A DNA stretch of 22,062 nt from Usnea hakonensis (taxonomy: Eukaryota > Ascomycota > Lecanoromycetes > Lecanorales > Parmeliaceae), in assembly GCA_013423325.1 (NCBI GenBank), contig BLJB01000343.1:1-22062 (forward strand). Reading direction: 5' to 3'. Position numbers and translations under genes: made by a program. Position 1 is the stretch's first letter. The number at the start of each line of letters is the position of its first letter. Below, in pieces: positions 1 to 10,636 of this stretch. Under the pieces are notes generated by a model. It was not told where the DNA came from, searched no databases, and saw only the letters and a program-made list of their open reading frames with translations.

Positions 1-372
1 CTATTATAATATTCTCTAGGTACTCGTCTATCTCTCCTCTAGTCTTTAGCTAGCTAGGAGGTAAGAAGTAGACTAGTTCTTAAATCGCGGTCTATACGGC
101 TTCTAGCTTTACTATTTTCTACGCCCTTCTCTTAACGGTAGGGGCTTCTTCTGTCGATAGGTCGAGCTCTATATATACTAGGAAGTAGTCGGAGCCTATC
201 TGTAGATCTAGATGTACCCCGTACGATTTTATTGCCTCCGTTAGTCTCGGTGTCGTGAAGATAAGGTCTATAACGCTTTCGCTACCCCTCGCCCTCCAGG
301 TCACAGAGTCCTCGGGAAGCGCGAGTTTCATGTCTACCCCTATAGTTATCTCTAACAGCTCGTCTGCTTCCC
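1..372 (-). pseudogene. LINE ORF2 endonuclease (EEP domain) C-terminal fragment
   Basis: On the minus strand, one frame reads as the end of the endonuclease/exonuclease/phosphatase domain of a Tad/I-type LINE ORF2, which nicks target DNA for retrotransposition. The frame begins near 378 with EADELLE. It continues with LALPEDSVTW, then VIDLIFTTP (the family's IDLxF strand), and ends with GSDYFLVYIELDL. The longest uninterrupted stretch is 70 codons, 331 down to 119. After its TAG stop the frame continues as recognisable linker (KIVKLEAV, then ELVYFLPPS) with further TAG/TAA stops where Gln or Trp is expected. The catalytic GSDH motif reads GSDY, a His to Tyr change of the C-to-T type made by RIP. 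GC content is clearly higher than beyond 373. The N-terminal half and the reverse transcriptase are not contiguous with it. Family assignment is from motif recognition; clade is uncertain. Confidence 0.75.
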
Positions 373-2440
373 ATAATAATATTAATAATTAATAATAAGT
401 ACCTTTTTTTACCCCTTTCTAGTATTAATCTTTTCGCGCTTACTATCTATTTTATCTTTATTATATTTAGATTTAAATATAGTTTTTTATTATCTTTTTA
501 TATCTTTTTTTTTTATAGCTTTCTTATTTTCTATATTTATCGCCTTAATTCTTATTTTATATATTATTATAATATAGATCCTTTTTACTACTTTTATAAT
601 CTTAAACTTTTTAGTAGTCTAGATTAGGTCTTTTTTTAGAAATTTCTTTATCTTTATACTAGTTATTTAGAATTTAATATTTCTACTCTTTAGTTACTAC
701 GCCGTTATAATATTTTTTAATATATATCTTATTATTTTAAAGAATATAACGAGATTCTTATTAATAACTTTTATAATAGATATCCTCTTCTCCTTTTTCT
801 CTATTTTAATTAAAAATTATTTTATTCTTTTAGAAAACCTTAAAGAATTAAGGTACTTAATTTATTATCTATTAGACTCTAAAGCCTATATACTTTTTTC
901 TATATATAGACTTTAAGATTAATCTATTATTTTTTAATAAAGATCTAGATATCTTTTAGATTCTTTTTATATATTTTCTATATAATTATATTTAGTTTTT
1001 TAAATAATATATTTTTAATAATTTTTAATATAGTAATAATATTACTTATTTATTTCTTTCTATTTATTTAGCTCCTTTTAAAAAATTTTCTATTAATTAT
1101 CTTCTCTATTAATTAGTTAAGGATCTAGATTATATATTTTTAATATATTTTTTTTACTACTATTTTATTTTCTCTTTTTTTATCGTTTATTATACTCTCC
1201 TCTACCTCTATTTTAAGTCGCTTACGTACTTCGTACGCCTCGTTACTACTATTAACTATAGATTAGAATAAGCGTCCTTCTATCTCTCCTATTTTTTAAA
1301 TTCCACTTATATTTCATAATTAATATATTAATAAATAAATATAATTATAGAATTCTAGTTATTATTATAATAATTACTATTATAGCTATTATTCCGAAAA
1401 AAAGTTATTTTAAAAAAGATTACTCTAAAAAAGGTTACCTCGAAAAAGGAAGAGAAAAGCGATAATAAATTATAATATATATTACGCGCTTCGAGTAATC
1501 CTCTATTTAATAAGTTTATACTAGATACTATAATATTATTTTATTATAAAGTAGATAGAGTTTTTAGTTTTTAGTTAAAGCGAAAAATAGAAAAAGATTT
1601 AAGTAAAAACTATTATATTAAATACTCTAAATAAAGGACTATAAACTTTATTAAAAAAGAAAAAAAGATTAACCGCGTTAAAAAGATAGATTAAGATATT
1701 ATAAACTATATAAAAAAAAGGGTAAAAAATGATAATTCTAATATTAATTCTATATCTCTAAATAAGATATAAAGCGCTATAATTAACTAAAAATAAGTCT
1801 ATTTAATATTTCTAATAATTATTCTAGTAATTATTCTTATTATCTAATACTTTATTAGGCTTAATAATAGAATTTATATAGAATTAATTATATAAAAGCT
1901 TAGTATATCTTTAATATCTAAAAAATATATCTATATATTTAAAGATAATAATAATCTTAGTTAGGTAAATTATTTAGAAGATATTTAAGAGATAAATAAG
2001 ATCTTTTTACTATATTATTAGTATAAACTAAATAATTAATAACTTATTTAGATAAAGATATCTAGATTACCTATAAAAAAAACGCTAATATAGATAATAT
2101 TTAATATAGTCTTATAGTATCTATACTTTATACTTAAGATTTTAATACTTAACTTCTAGCTAAAAAGAAAATATTAAACTAGAGATATCTCGCTTAAAAA
2201 GAGATAAACTTATTTATTAAGATATAAAATATATAGTTTAGAAGTATCCTTAATCTCTATAAAAAGATATAATATCTTAATAGGTATAGTATATTAGAAT
2301 ACTATTAATAATACTAGTATATAATTAAAAAACTACTATATATACGAGTAAGTCTACCCTTTTAAATATTCTAACTATTATTCTAGTTATTATTCTAGCT
2401 ATTACTTATATTATCTAGAATTATAAGCTATTCTTTAATA
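373..2440. other. RIP-decayed AT-rich DNA, no intact gene
   Basis: Composition changes abruptly at about 373 from moderate GC to extreme AT. The first bases (373-400) are a run of TAA/TTA-like triplets that could be the tail of an element lying to the right on the minus strand and inserted in the endonuclease fragment. No reading frame stays open. Ignoring TAG/TAA, 375-1330 on the minus strand gives a Lys-rich frame, and 1800-2360 on the plus strand gives another (with YLRDKQDLFTILL), neither of which I can assign. Short 12-bp-period repeats occur at 1810-1837 and 2369-2400. It is most likely one or more heavily mutated transposons. Confidence 0.6.
1180..1290 (-). pseudogene. RIP-mutated homologue of the reading frame at the window's right end
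   Basis: The reverse complement of 1231-1278 aligns without gaps to 22011-22058, with 38 of 48 bases identical. Nine of the ten differences are transitions, each a C-to-T or G-to-A change in this copy, nearly all at CA or TG sites of the other copy. This copy reads approximately EGRLILIYS then NEAYE, against EGRSFQSMVDSGNEAYE at the right end. The frame continues downstream (toward lower coordinates) with KRLKIEVEES-like charged sequence, so the original was probably a coding sequence present at least twice. The protein family is not recognised. It may be a transposon gene, since both copies lie among transposons. Confidence 0.5.
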
Positions 2441-2454
2441 ATTTACCCCCCTTA
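2441..2454. repeat. Target-site duplication, left of LINE copy A
   Basis: ATTTACCCCCCTTA is repeated exactly at 3692-3705. It flanks copy A on its 3' side and abuts the (TTAA)n tail, so the last two or three bases are ambiguous between TSD and tail. Confidence 0.85.
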
Positions 2455-3691
2455 ATTAATTGATTATATTATACGCCTATACTAGCTACTTAATATAAGC
2501 TAATAAAGGTACTATTATCGCTAAGCTAGTAGAGCTAGGCGTTAAAGAAACTTAAGGGCGAACCCTTAGATAAAAATTTTAATTAAATAATATATTTTCT
2601 TTTTATTATACTTTTAAGAAGTTCTAGTATACTATTATATATCTTTCTTCTTTTATATCTCGACTTTTTTAGTTCTTATATTTATTTCCCTTAACTATTT
2701 TAGCCTTTAAGGGCTAATATAGTCTTTTCTTTATACGCCCTTTTTAGACTTAATAGTCTCCTCTACTCTAAAAAGTAATCTTAATTATTAAAATTATTTA
2801 CTAGCTAGTTTAAAGCTATTTAATTAGTCTAAATTAATTATCTATTTTACTACTATCTAAATCTCTTTAATTATAATTAGTATTATTTAAAAATTCTTAA
2901 TATTTATTTTTACGAGTAGCCGTAGTCTATCTCTATATAATTCTAAATAGAAGAGGAGAATATATTTAATATCTTACTTTCTTTATCTATATATATAATT
3001 AAAGTTAATCCCTAGTACCCTTATTCTATTAAAAAATATATTAAATCTAATTTTATTACTTTTTATTTAGATAGTAATCGAGCTCTTAACTTTTTTTAAT
3101 ATTTTATAGTAATTAAACCTTTTATTATATAAGCCTCCTATTTAAGTAGGGGTTCTTATTATATTTAGAGTTCTTTATTAATATTTTTTCTATTTTCTTA
3201 ATTTTCGATTATAGAATTAATCTTATATTTTCTATTTTATAATATTAATACTCTAATATTTCTTAATATTTTTAAATAGATTAATCTATCCCTTTTTTTT
3301 TTTATATTAATAGTTACTTAGTTCTAACTTTTTTCTTTTAGGGCCTTAAGAGCCTAGATTTCCTTTTTTATTATAGATATAAGTTTTAACTTTCTTCTTT
3401 TATCTCTATTAGTTTAGAGGTATTAAACGATTTTTTTATTACTTTTTTTTATAATAGTATAGATATTTTATAGGGTCTAGTATTATAATATTAACTTATC
3501 TAGCTAGTATTTTAGTAGAGGTATTAATATTTCCGCCTTTAGAACTAGAATAGATATAGCCCTATATATCTTAATTACTTTATAGAGATACTCGTTTTAT
3601 ATCTTAGCTAGCTTCTTAGAAGGCTTCCGAGAGAATCCCTTAGTCCTATAAGGATAGTACTAGATCGGTGCTACGAACGTTAATATCGGGT
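2455..3691 (-). mobile_element. LINE copy A, 5'-truncated, 3' end at left
   Basis: This is the 3' part of a Tad/I-like LINE. Read on the minus strand it starts just after the RT fingers-palm region with a frame resembling the RT thumb (KRVSL/KNEYLYKVIKIYRA then LKAEILIPLLKY), then an RNase H-like region and the RT C-terminal segment (IRVLGI, then YIEIDYGYS). It ends in a 3' UTR with a GTAGCTAGTATAGGCGTATAA end and a (TTAA)n tail at 2452-2463. A 14-bp target-site duplication ATTTACCCCCCTTA lies at 2441-2454 and 3692-3705, which fixes both ends and shows 5' truncation at insertion rather than later deletion. Gln and Trp codons are replaced by TAA/TAG throughout, so it is dead by RIP. Copies B and C belong to the same family. 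Confidence 0.8.
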
Positions 3692-3705
3692 ATTTACCCC
3701 CCTTA
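3692..3705. repeat. Target-site duplication, right of LINE copy A
   Basis: An exact second copy of the 14-bp sequence at 2441-2454, located where homology between LINE copies A and B stops (the shared ATATCGGG). Confidence 0.85.
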
Positions 3706-4056
3706 TATTAATATTTTATATATTAAAAGAAGGTAGCTTATTATAATATAATAAGTTATATTATTAATAAGAGCTTTATTAATTAAATAGATTATAATAT
3801 AATTATTTTATTAGACTTAATATAATAGTAGCTAATTAGTTATAACTTTAAGAAAAATAGATTTATATCGGATAAAGATATTAAGAATATTAGAGAGACC
3901 TATCTCCTTATTATTAAAGTATATAATAAGATATTAGAAAAAATACTATAATTAGAGCTATTATTAGATAAATTATATATTTTACTATATAATATAATTA
4001 AGTTTTATTAAAAATTTATAGCTTAATAGAAATATAATTTTAGTTATTATTCTAAA
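3706..4056. other. Decayed DNA between LINE copies A and B
   Basis: About 350 bases of AT-rich, RIP-mutated sequence. Together with DNA left of 2441 and right of 5856 it is the host into which both LINE copies inserted. A plus-strand frame (YNIIILLDLI, later IRETYLLIIKVYNKILEKIL) has few internal stops and may be an old coding remnant, but I cannot name a family. A 12-bp-period TTCTAGTTATTA-type motif sits at 4039-4056. Confidence 0.5.
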
Positions 4057-4071
4057 TATTAATTCTCTTTA

Positions 4072-5840
4072 ATTAATTAATTATATTATACGCCTATACT
4101 AGCTACTTAATATAAGCTAATAAAGATACTATTATTATTAAGCTAGTTGTCACGGCAATTCGGGCTGAGGCCCCGAAACCAGTGAACCAAAAGAGCTTGG
4201 ACCCCGCAAATGGTGCGAGATCCTACCTAAGTCACTACTTGTTCGTGACACTAGTAGAGCTAGGCGTTAAAGAAATCTAAGAGTAAACCTCTAGATAAAA
4301 ATTCTAATTAAATAATATATTTTCTCTCTACTATACTTTTAAGAAGTTCTAGTATATTATTATATATCTTTTTTTTTTTTATATTTTAATTTTTCTAGTT
4401 TTTATATTTATTTCCTTTAATCGCCTTAGCTCTTAAAGGTCAATATAATCTTTTTTTTATATATTCTTTTTAGACTTAGTAGTCTCCTTTATTTTAAGGG
4501 GTAGTTTTAATTATTAAAATTATTTACTAGCTAGCTTAAAATTATTTAATTAGTTTAAATTAACTATTTATTTTATCGCTATCTAAATCCCTTTAGTTAT
4601 AGTTAATATTATTTAGAAATCTTTAATATTTATCTTTACGAGTAGTTATAGTCTATCTCTATATAATTCTAAATAGAAGAGGAGAATATATTTAATATTT
4701 TACTTTTTCTATCTATATATATAATTAGAGTTAATTCCTAGTACTCTTATTTTATTAAAGAATATATTAAGTCTAATTTTATTACTTTTTATTTAGATAG
4801 TAATCGAGCTCTTAGCTTTCTTTAATATTCTATAGTAATTAAATCTTTTATTATATAAGCCTTTTATTTAAGTAGGGGTTTTTATTATATTTAAAGTTTT
4901 TTATTAATACTTTTCCTATTTTTTTAATTTCTAATTATAGAACTAGTCTTATATTTTCTATCTTATAATATTAATACTCTAATATTTCTTAATATTTTTA
5001 AATAGATTAATCTATCCCTTTTTTTTTTTATATTAATAGCTACTTAGTTCTAACTCTTTTCTTTTAGGGCCTTAAAAGCCTAGGCTTCCTTTTTTATTAT
5101 AAATATAGATCTTAGCTTCCTCCTTTTACCTCTATTAGTTTAGAGATATTAGATAATTTATTTATTACTCTCTCTTATAGTAGTATAAATATCTTATAGG
5201 GTCTAGTATTATAGTACTAGCTTATTTAGCTAGTATTCTAATAAGAGTATTAATACTTCTATTTTTAGAACTAGAATAGATATAGTCCTATATACCTCGA
5301 TTACTTTATAGAGATATTTATTTTATATCTTAACTAGCTTCTTAAAGGGTTTCTAAGAGAATCCCTTAGTCCTATAAGAATAGTACTAGATCGGTACTAT
5401 AAATATTAATATCGGGCGTATAACTATATTATATATTATATAATATCTAGCGAATATCGCTCCCTATATTAAGTTAATAAAATATTCTAGGGCTTATTTC
5501 TATCCTATAATATAAGCTATTAGCTAGATAATATATAGTCTCTATTAGAGTTTAATATCTATATATAAGCTTAATACTTTAATATTTAGGCTAGGGTCTA
5601 TTTTTACTTCCTTAAAGTCTAAGAATATCTCTATATTAAATTTCTTTAGACTTCTTATAAGATATACTAGCTCGTATTTCTTAGAGGCGAATATTACCCT
5701 ATATATCTTAGTCTATCTAAGATAGATATTATAGGCCTTATATAGTACTCTATAATTGTCTTCTATACTTCCGCCATATACTAGTAGGTGAACATTATCG
5801 ATGAAACCTTCTATCTAGATGGGGAGAGTAGCCCTTACAC
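4072..5840 (-). mobile_element. LINE copy B, 5'-truncated, RT catalytic core to 3' end
   Basis: This is the same LINE family as copy A, extending about 400 bp further 5'. On the minus strand it begins just before RT motif C. LPI then a stop and IEGFIDNVHLLVYGG corresponds to the family's F(Y)xDDV catalytic box, with the second Asp now Asn. It continues with ASKKYELVYL, IKVLSLYIDIKL (thumb), then the RNase H-like and C-terminal regions shared with copy A, and a 3' UTR with a (TTAA)n tail at about 4071-4084. A 15-bp TSD TATTAATTCTCTTTA lies at 4057-4071 and 5841-5855. The copy is interrupted by the 103-bp insertion at 4148-4250. Compared with copy A it is independently mutated, with differences that are almost all transitions. 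It is inactive. Confidence 0.8.
4148..4250. mobile_element. 103-bp TG...CA insertion, un-RIPed (solo LTR-like or MITE)
   Basis: This 103-bp block is present in LINE copy B but absent from the homologous position of copy A (about 2529). It starts TGTCACG and ends CGTGACA (perfect 7-bp inverted ends) and is flanked by a 5-bp duplication CTAGT at 4143-4147 and 4251-4255. It is GC-balanced and rich in CA and TG dinucleotides, unlike the LINE around it, so it arrived after RIP or was never duplicated enough to trigger it. TG...CA ends with a 5-bp TSD are the signature of a solo LTR, here from a very small (TRIM-like) element. A short TIR element (MITE) is the alternative. It has no coding capacity. 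Confidence 0.75.
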
Positions 5841-5841
5841 T

Positions 5842-5929
5842 ATTAATTCTCTTTATAGTAGAGAATATTAATAAAAACGTAATTCTAATTATTATTCTAG
5901 ATATTAATTCTCTTTATAATAGAGAATAC
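5842..5929. repeat. 26-bp direct repeat around a 35-bp spacer
   Basis: ATTAATTCTCTTTATA(G/A)TAGAGAATA occurs at about 5842-5867 and again at about 5904-5929, differing by one G/A transition. The spacer contains a 12-bp-period TTCTAATTATTATTCTAG motif. The same motif followed by the same ATTAATTCTCTTTA is also found left of LINE copy B (4039-4071). The arrangement suggests that a tiny tail-only insertion or local duplication preceded insertion of LINE copy B, whose TSD lies inside the repeat. Confidence 0.6.
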
Positions 5930-6064
5930 TAGGTCTAAGATTATACTTAATTATTATATTATAATAGAGTTAGTATAGATTAGTAAGAATCTATATATAA
6001 TATATATATTTACTACTAAGTCTTATTTAGATATCTATCTAATTTTTTTTAATCTAGACCTATT
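5930..6064. other. Short AT-rich RIP-decayed spacer
   Basis: No frame, repeat or motif is recognised here. It carries the same CA/TG depletion as its surroundings. Confidence 0.5.
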
Positions 6065-8110
6065 ATCTAACCCGCCTAAATTTTATAAGACCCGATCTAT
6101 AGATCTAAACGGGTACCTAACCCTCCTAAGATCTATATAGGTCGACCTAACCCTTTCCGAGGCGTAAGTAGACCTATAACGCGATTTAGAGCTATTAAAT
6201 ATAGGGAAATTAGCCTTTACTAATTTTATTAAATAAGTATAATTAAGGTAATTAATATATTTAATATTCGATAAACTACGTCTATTAGATTTAACTTTAA
6301 GATCTTACTAATTACGGTCTTACTAGTTATACTAGTAATATTATCCTCCGTAATAGCTTTAGTAATAGTAATATCGGCCCTCTATATAGTCTATATAATA
6401 GTATAACCGCCTATCGAGACTCTTATATTTACTAAGACCGCCTTATTAAGTCTATCTACTAGCTTCGAAACTAGCTATCTACTAGTCCGATAAAGAGGAC
6501 TATAAGTATAATTTACTAAACGATAGCTACTATACTTACCCTTTAGTCTATAGTCCGGGCTATATACTACGTCGATATAGTAATATTTATAATAATAGAG
6601 ATACTAAAGTAATAGCTAATTAGGCCTCTATAGACGAAGATTACTATTATAATTATAAGGGTTATACGTATTATTATTAAAGAGTATAAGGTACTATTAT
6701 TAGCTAGAAATTAGCCCTACTAAATTAGTTTCGATTTAGTAATATCTCGAATAATACGCTATTCGCCTTATTCTTATAAATTTAGATTATATAGATTCGT
6801 AATCTATATACGGAGAAAAAAGTATTAAAAGTACTTAATTTTAGCGATTTTCTTACTTATACTTATATACTATTACTAACCCGGTATAATAAGGTATAGT
6901 ACTACTATTACTATTATCTTACCGTTACTACCTCGCTATTATTAATAGCTATAGGGGTATAGCCTTTTTTCTTTTTTTACGGGCACTTATTACGGATATT
7001 CTCTATAGGATATGTGCGGAGCCTTATAGGGCTTAGCGAGCCTTAGCGCCTTAATATTACGGTTATAAGAAGGATTCTTTCTATAGATACTCTTTCTTTC
7101 ATATATATTATTACTATTACTATACTATATAATACTAGTTATTAATATTTCGTAATAGTCTTTAATACGCTCTTTCTCTATCTCTATAGCTATCTATCGA
7201 TCTTATTTACTTATAGGAATTCTAAAACTATCGCCTTTAACTAGAGTACTAACGATATTAACCTCTACTTTTATCGCTTAATAAACGTAACCCCCTATCT
7301 CCTATTTACTATTATTAGGAAATAATTATAGAAGCTAATAGAAAATCTTTAGCCTCGATAAGAAGCTATATATATAATCTTTATAGTACTTAATAAAGAG
7401 AATTTAAGAGGTTATATTTTCTTATACGTACTTCTAATAATAAGTTACGAATATAAATAGATAAATCTTATTTATAGACCCGCTTACTACTTTAGCTCTC
7501 TTTCTAGATAAGCTCTTAGCGCTTAAGCGAACGACTTAGTAATAAATAATTTATTGCGTTATTATTATAGTTTCACCCTAATATATCTTTCTTTATAATC
7601 TGCGGAGACGCGCTAAGCCTCTTTCGGCCTAGCGCCTTAGTACTACGTACAATGATTTCTTCGGTGCAATTTGTACCATTACTTCTACATAGCCATTATT
7701 CCGTTCAAATCCTGAATACCATTACTATTATCGGTCCATATTCGGTTCCCTAATAGTTATATAGAGTAGAAAGCTCGACGATTCTAAAGAATCTAACCTT
7801 CGATTATCGTAGAAGGATAGTCTACTTTAAAAGGTTTTTCCCACTAAAGAAAGTATATAGATAGTATATAGACGATATAACTAAACGTGTTAAGCTTAAG
7901 TAAACTAATAGGAATACGTTATATAACTATATTAATACGCCTCGAAAAGAGTTAGATCGAGTCTAAAATTTAACTCTTTAACTCGACCCGCGTATAGGTC
8001 GGGTCTTAGGAGAGTTAGATCTAGGTCGGATCTTAGATATAAAGCGGGTATCTAATAGATATCTATAAATAGATATTTAAAGAGGGACCTAACCTTTTTA
8101 AAATCTAGAA
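6065..8110. mobile_element. Candidate decayed TIR element (possibly hAT-like)
   Basis: Both edges carry similar GC-richer sequence in opposite orientation. The left edge (about 6065-6155) has CTAACCCGCC, GACCCGATCTATAGATCTAA and CCTAACCCTCCTAAGATC. The right edge (about 7975-8100), reverse complemented, has TAGATACCCGC, GATCCGACCTAGATCTAAC and TCTCCTAAGACCCGACC. Such inverted, GGGTCGGG-rich subterminal sequence is known from fungal hAT elements, but I could not find a TSD, precise termini or a hAT transposase motif. A minus-strand frame around 6990-7290 (KGDSFRIPIS, later NPSYNRNIKALRLAKPYKAP) looks like protein-coding remnant of unknown family. It may instead be two unrelated repeats. Confidence 0.35.
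7600..7745. other. Less-mutated island with retained CA/TG
   Basis: Within the CA/TG-poor region, about 7600-7745 keeps many CA and TG dinucleotides (GTGCAATTTG, GTACCATT, CATAGCCATT). A 10-bp direct repeat TACCATTACT occurs at 7674-7683 and 7717-7726, and GTACAA...TTGTAC forms an inverted pair across 7648-7676. No protein motif is evident. It may be a late small insertion or a single-copy segment that RIP did not reach. Confidence 0.45.
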
Positions 8111-10636
8111 TCTAATTTGCTAACCTATAAAAAGATTAGTATACTTAACCCCTATAACCTTTAATATCTGGCTTCTATAATTCTTAATTTTTAACTTTCG
8201 ATTTTTATCTCTTTACCTTTAAAACTTCTACCTTTAAATTTCTAGTTATTATTCTAGTTACTATTTTATAGTATAACTATAAATATTATTCTAATTATTA
8301 TTCTAGTTATTAATTATCTATACTATAAGACTTTTTATATAATCTATATTAAGTAGCTAAATTCCCCCTTCTTTATATTTTTTTACTATTTTTAATACTA
8401 GCTATAAATAAATTTATTAGTAATTAAGGCTTTTAGCTAGGTCCTTCTTATTTATTATTTTTATTAAGAGTAATATTATTTCTTTTCCGAGCTAGATTCT
8501 ATCTAGAAGAATCTTATTAATTATAAGTATATTTTTATAGTATATAAATTAGAATAATAACTAGAATAATAATTAGAATAGTAAGTATTTATAGATACTA
8601 GTTTAGTAACTATAATTTTATTAATCTTAGTATCTCTATTTTTACTATTTATTTTAATATCTTTACTCTCTTTAGTCTCGCTTAATTAATTCTATTTAGT
8701 TTTATACTAATTTTATTTTTAAACTTTTTTATTTTTTATACTCTTTTTCTACTCTTTATTATTTTTAGATATAGAGGGGTTATCGAGATCTTTAATAAAA
8801 AGATAATCGTTTAAGGCTTTAATATCTATTTATCTCCTTCTATTAAATTTATATAATAAGATTATAGCCTAAAAAGTATTATAGGACTAATAGACTTTAC
8901 GTCTATATAATTATAATATTATTAAGAATAAGTACTCTACTCCTATATTTATTATAGATATAGAAAATATATTCCGAGTAATATAATTAAAAAGTAGATA
9001 TTATTCTTTAAAACGTATTTAAGCTTATAGAATATTATTTATATTAGCTATATTTAATATTAAAATTAGAATTATACTTTAAATTAGTATTTATAAAATC
9101 TAATTACTAGAATAATTACTAGAATATCTACTAATTAATATTAATTAAACTTATTATTAAATTAAGTAAGGGTCTCTACCTCCTTATTATTACTATTCTA
9201 AAAAGTACTAGATAAGATATTTCTAACTCTAGGGCGAGATCTTTCTAATATATTATTAGCCCGATATTTAATATTAGAGGTATTAATTATAAATTTATTA
9301 AATTCCTTTTCTAGCGCTAACTAATAAATAGATAATTAAGATTATAGACTAGTTTTATATTACTAGTTATTAATTCTAAATAACTCGTCCCCTTTAAAAG
9401 GATCGAGTAAAGTTATTTTATTATAGAATTTATCTAAATTATACTTTATTTTTATATAGTACTTCTTTAGCTTTAGTTATACTAAATTTAATATAATTAA
9501 TATTTCCTTCTTTTATAGGACCTTTCTTTATTTAATATACTTAATTACTTTTTCGAGATAACGAAAAAGTCTAGTATAAATATAGAACGCCTTATAACTT
9601 ATTATACTTTTAGTCTTATTAATAGCCTATATTATTTTAGTAAATTATTAAGTAATATCTATAAGATATATTACTAGATTCTATTCCGCCTTATTAAGTT
9701 TAAACTAGAAAGTTTTTGTCTTTTTAATAAAGGTACCGATTTTAGCTTATAATAAATATATATAAATTAATATATAAAATATCGAGTCCTAGCGTATAGC
9801 TATATTCTATATAAATTTTAAAAGATAAGGCTTTAATTTTCTTACCCTCTCCTTAGAGTTCTAAGGTAGAAAAGTATATAAGGGTTTACTATTATTAAGG
9901 TTTTTTTATTAAATAGCTTAGAACTTCTCCTTATACTAATTACTAGTATTAATATAGATAGTAATTTTTTGGACCTAATCTTATTAGCGAACTAGAATAA
10001 TAACTAGAAATTCTACTTTTATTAAATTATAAGAATTAATAAAAGAATTAAGTAATTACTAAAAAGATAACTAGAAATAAGAAAGATTATATCTTTATTA
10101 AAAGATAGAGTAAAATTTTACTCTTTAGTCTCTATAAGTTCTACTTCTCGTTATTATTCTAATAGTCTTATAGCTACTTATTTATAGAGTAAATCTTAAT
10201 AGCTTCTATTAATTACTCTAGAGATAATTAAATAATATATACTAGGTATAGAATATATTTACTATTTACTATTAATAAAATATTATCTTATTTATTTATT
10301 AATAGTAAATCTATTTTTATTCTAACCCGTTTATTTTTTTTTTATATATCTAGATAACTTTTTTAAATAAGATATCTATATTACTAATATTATTATTTAT
10401 AATAGTATATATATAATCCTTAAGGTTATAGTCTCGAATAATTTTAAAGAGGATTATAGTAAGTCTTTTACTATTATATACTTCTTTAATCTACTCGAAG
10501 CTAATATAAATATCTTAATATATAAATTAGATATTAATCTAGTAAGCGACTACGCCTATATATATAGATCTATTATATAGCGACTATCTATTTAAGGTAA
10601 GAGATATCTTTAAACTATTATTTAATAACTTATTAA
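8111..10636. other. RIP-decayed AT-rich DNA left of the gypsy element
   Basis: About 2.5 kb with no intact gene. Read on the minus strand and ignoring TAG/TAA, 9960 down to about 9120 gives a long charged frame (RVRKLKPYLLKFI, then RYLEKVIKYIKQRKV, TLLDPFKGDELFRIN, LERSRPRVRNILSSTF), probably an old transposon protein, possibly gag-like, which I cannot assign. Short 12-bp-period repeats are scattered through it (8240-8265, 8288-8313, 8550-8580, 9102-9126, 9990-10010). It is the DNA into which the gypsy element inserted. Confidence 0.5.
8550..8580. repeat. 12-bp-period dispersed repeat (example copy)
   Basis: TAGAATAATAAC repeated with period 12 (about two and a half units). Close relatives in one orientation or the other occur at 1810-1837, 2369-2400, 4039-4056, 5883-5903, 8240-8265, 8288-8313, 9102-9126, 9990-10010 and 18682-18706. 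Units differ by transitions (AATAACTAG / AATAATTAG) and by ATTACTAG variants. It is possibly the tandem 3' tail of another LINE family. Confidence 0.6.

Noticed and set aside
4148..4250. tRNA-derived SINE
   Set aside because: I could not fold a cloverleaf or place A and B boxes, and the TG...CA ends with a 5-bp TSD do not fit a SINE.
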